A stretch of 64,000 nt of DNA, taken from positions 8,658,501 to 8,722,500 of the forward strand of contig WPIO01000008.1 of NCBI GenBank assembly GCA_009760855.2. The letters run 5' to 3'. A program made the position numbers and the translations under genes. The notes beneath the pieces were generated by a model. It was given only the letters and a program-made list of their open reading frames with translations, did not search any database and had not been told where the DNA came from. Positions 62,860 to 64,000 of the stretch are shown here, one piece after another (the stretch's first letter is position 1; each line of letters begins with the position of its first letter). This DNA comes from Cristatella mucedo. Taxonomy: Eukaryota > Bryozoa > Phylactolaemata > Cristatellidae.

Positions 62860-63010
62860 TGAGGTGTAATGTATCTCCGTCTGTAACACCCACGAAGCTA
62901 CGAAGGCTTCGTGGGTGTTACGCAGGGGGGGAGTTTTCTATAACGAACTGAAAGCTTAAGCGGCTTTCTGTACGCATTCGGTAGTCAACATATTGCATCT
63001 CACGCGACAA
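62860..63010 (+). mobile_element. LINE family 2 3'-end repeat with a perfect hairpin
   Basis: GTAATGTATCTCCGTCTGTA begins the repeat and ATTCGGTAGTCAACATATTG ends it. Inside, 62884-62898 and 62906-62920 are exact inverse copies (TAACACCCACGAAGC) around a 7-nt loop. Other copies of the repeat do not have this palindrome. Confidence 0.65.
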
Positions 63011-63019
63011 AATCTTCAC

Positions 63020-63155
63020 TGATTGAACACCTCATTTTGTATAGCGGCAGAAGAGCCTCATCGGCTTTCACCACCGCTTGCAGTTGGCAATACAGAATCA
63101 CCCAACTGCAAGATTCGAATCAACGATCTAGGTAATGAAAAGTGAGTAGCTATAT
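63020..63155 (-). mobile_element. tRNA-derived SINE, family 2, 3' part
   Basis: The + complement reads TTTTGTATAGCGGCAGAAGA, TTTCACCACCGCTTGCAGTT, CTGCAAGATTCGAATC. The head is missing or diverged. Confidence 0.65.
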
Positions 63156-63194
63156 ATAATATCGGAATCAGCAGAGCAGTCTGGGAAGCGGTTA

Positions 63195-63640
63195 GAGGTG
63201 GAAGGAACAGATCTTGACGGCTGGAAAGGATGCGCCACAATCGACAGCAGAAGAATAGGTGTCCTTGCCTAATAATTGTGAAAGTAAGGTCTGCAGTCTA
63301 GGATCTGCAGGGCAAAAGCTTCTGTAGCAAACGCTTTTTAATGCGTAGGAACAGAACAGCTAACGTCTCATCCAGGACGCGAGGAGGCTGACACTGATGC
63401 AGCAGTTCAGCTAGGTATTAAGGAACCGAGCCTTGTGGGTCAGCGTAAGAAATTTATTCTGTCTCCGCCGATCGACCGGCAGCCATCCCAGCTCCTTCCT
63501 GCAAAGAGGACACACGTGCCTGAAGCTCCGGCGATCATGCGTGCGAGCTATTTGTAACTCACGGCTCCTGAGTTGTATAGGCTTGGAAACGGTTATGCCG
63601 TATTCCGGGGCTACGCAAAAAGCCAAAACCGCTTAATAGG
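63195..63640 (-). mobile_element. LINE family 2, decayed C-terminal fragment
   Basis: The minus strand contains CRKELGWLPVDRRRQNKFLT and LTHKA text equivalent to the copy at 57.8 kb, plus the AACTGCTGCATCAG region. Frames are broken. Confidence 0.65.
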
Positions 63641-64000
63641 CAGTCAGTTAAGCTCCAGAACTTAAGAGCTGAGCTAAGCTCTACGCTCTGAGCCGGGCAG
63701 CAGTTCCGGCGCCCTGACTTTTGCGACAGTTCAGCGATGCTTTGGGCGCCGGAAGAGAGTTGTTGTCCACCGAGTCTAGTACTAGATGCACGTAACTCCT
63801 GGTGGCCGTCGAACGGACCTCTCGACGCCATCCTAAGTCCTGCGTCCAACTGCTGATGGGGCGCCTGCCTGCGCCTGGCTTCGGTGTGGCCCCGAACTCT
63901 GTCGCTAGCCTCGACTCCGATGCTCCGCAGCGTAGCCGCCATTGCTCGCGCGTCGGCGCAGGGACTGGCGCCGCCACGAGCGTTGCGCTCGCGTCACAGT
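63641..64000 (-). other. Possible 5' exon of a minus-strand gene
   Basis: An ATG at 63942 in good context (CGAGCAATGGCG) opens MAATLRSIGVEASDRVRGHT and continues into repeat-derived sequence. No clear donor is seen. It may be chance in GC-rich DNA. Confidence 0.15.

Overview
The window is animal nuclear DNA. It has multi-exon genes with GT-AG introns, polyadenylation signals, a metazoan-type alpha-tubulin gene, L2/CR1-like LINEs, tRNA-derived SINEs and long microsatellites. No operons, CRISPR arrays or bacterial mobile elements are seen. The overall character fits an invertebrate; I cannot name the phylum. All gene models are my own reading of splice sites, with codon phase carried through every junction.

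Left part (1-43 kb, moderate GC, AT-rich introns). Gene A (+, 1-2193) is the 3' part of a secreted-protein gene carrying an IgGFc-binding-protein N-terminal domain. Gene B (-, 28221-12439) is a complete nine-exon paralogue of 791 codons: signal peptide, a chitin-binding-like Cys module, EGF-type modules, then the same IgGFc-binding domain. A and B point at each other across about 10 kb of repeats and share intron positions, including a 158-nt exon in each. Just upstream of B on the same strand lies the 3' end of gene D (-, 39.9-29.2 kb). D is a chain of small phase-matched exons encoding a helical, HEAT/ARM-like protein that I do not recognise.

Right part (43-64 kb, GC-rich, CpG-rich). A complete eight-exon alpha-tubulin gene (-, 50521-43921, 461 aa) has a rewritten acetylation loop and an unusual C-terminal tail. 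Behind it on the same strand is gene C (-, 57.1-52.7 kb), the 3' four exons of an unrecognised protein with a Gly-rich segment.

Much of the rest is repeats. There are at least ten pieces of one L2/CR1-like LINE (family 1), a second LINE family (family 2), and two tRNA-derived SINE families. SINE family 1 shares its 3' tail with LINE family 1. There is also a 1.7-kb element with 186-bp inverted arms inside gene B, and many (CA), (AT), (GA), (CAGA) and (CT) tracts. B, D, tubulin and C are all on the minus strand. I see no pathway linking them. A and B look like a locus for secreted, cysteine-rich extracellular-matrix, mucus or adhesive proteins.
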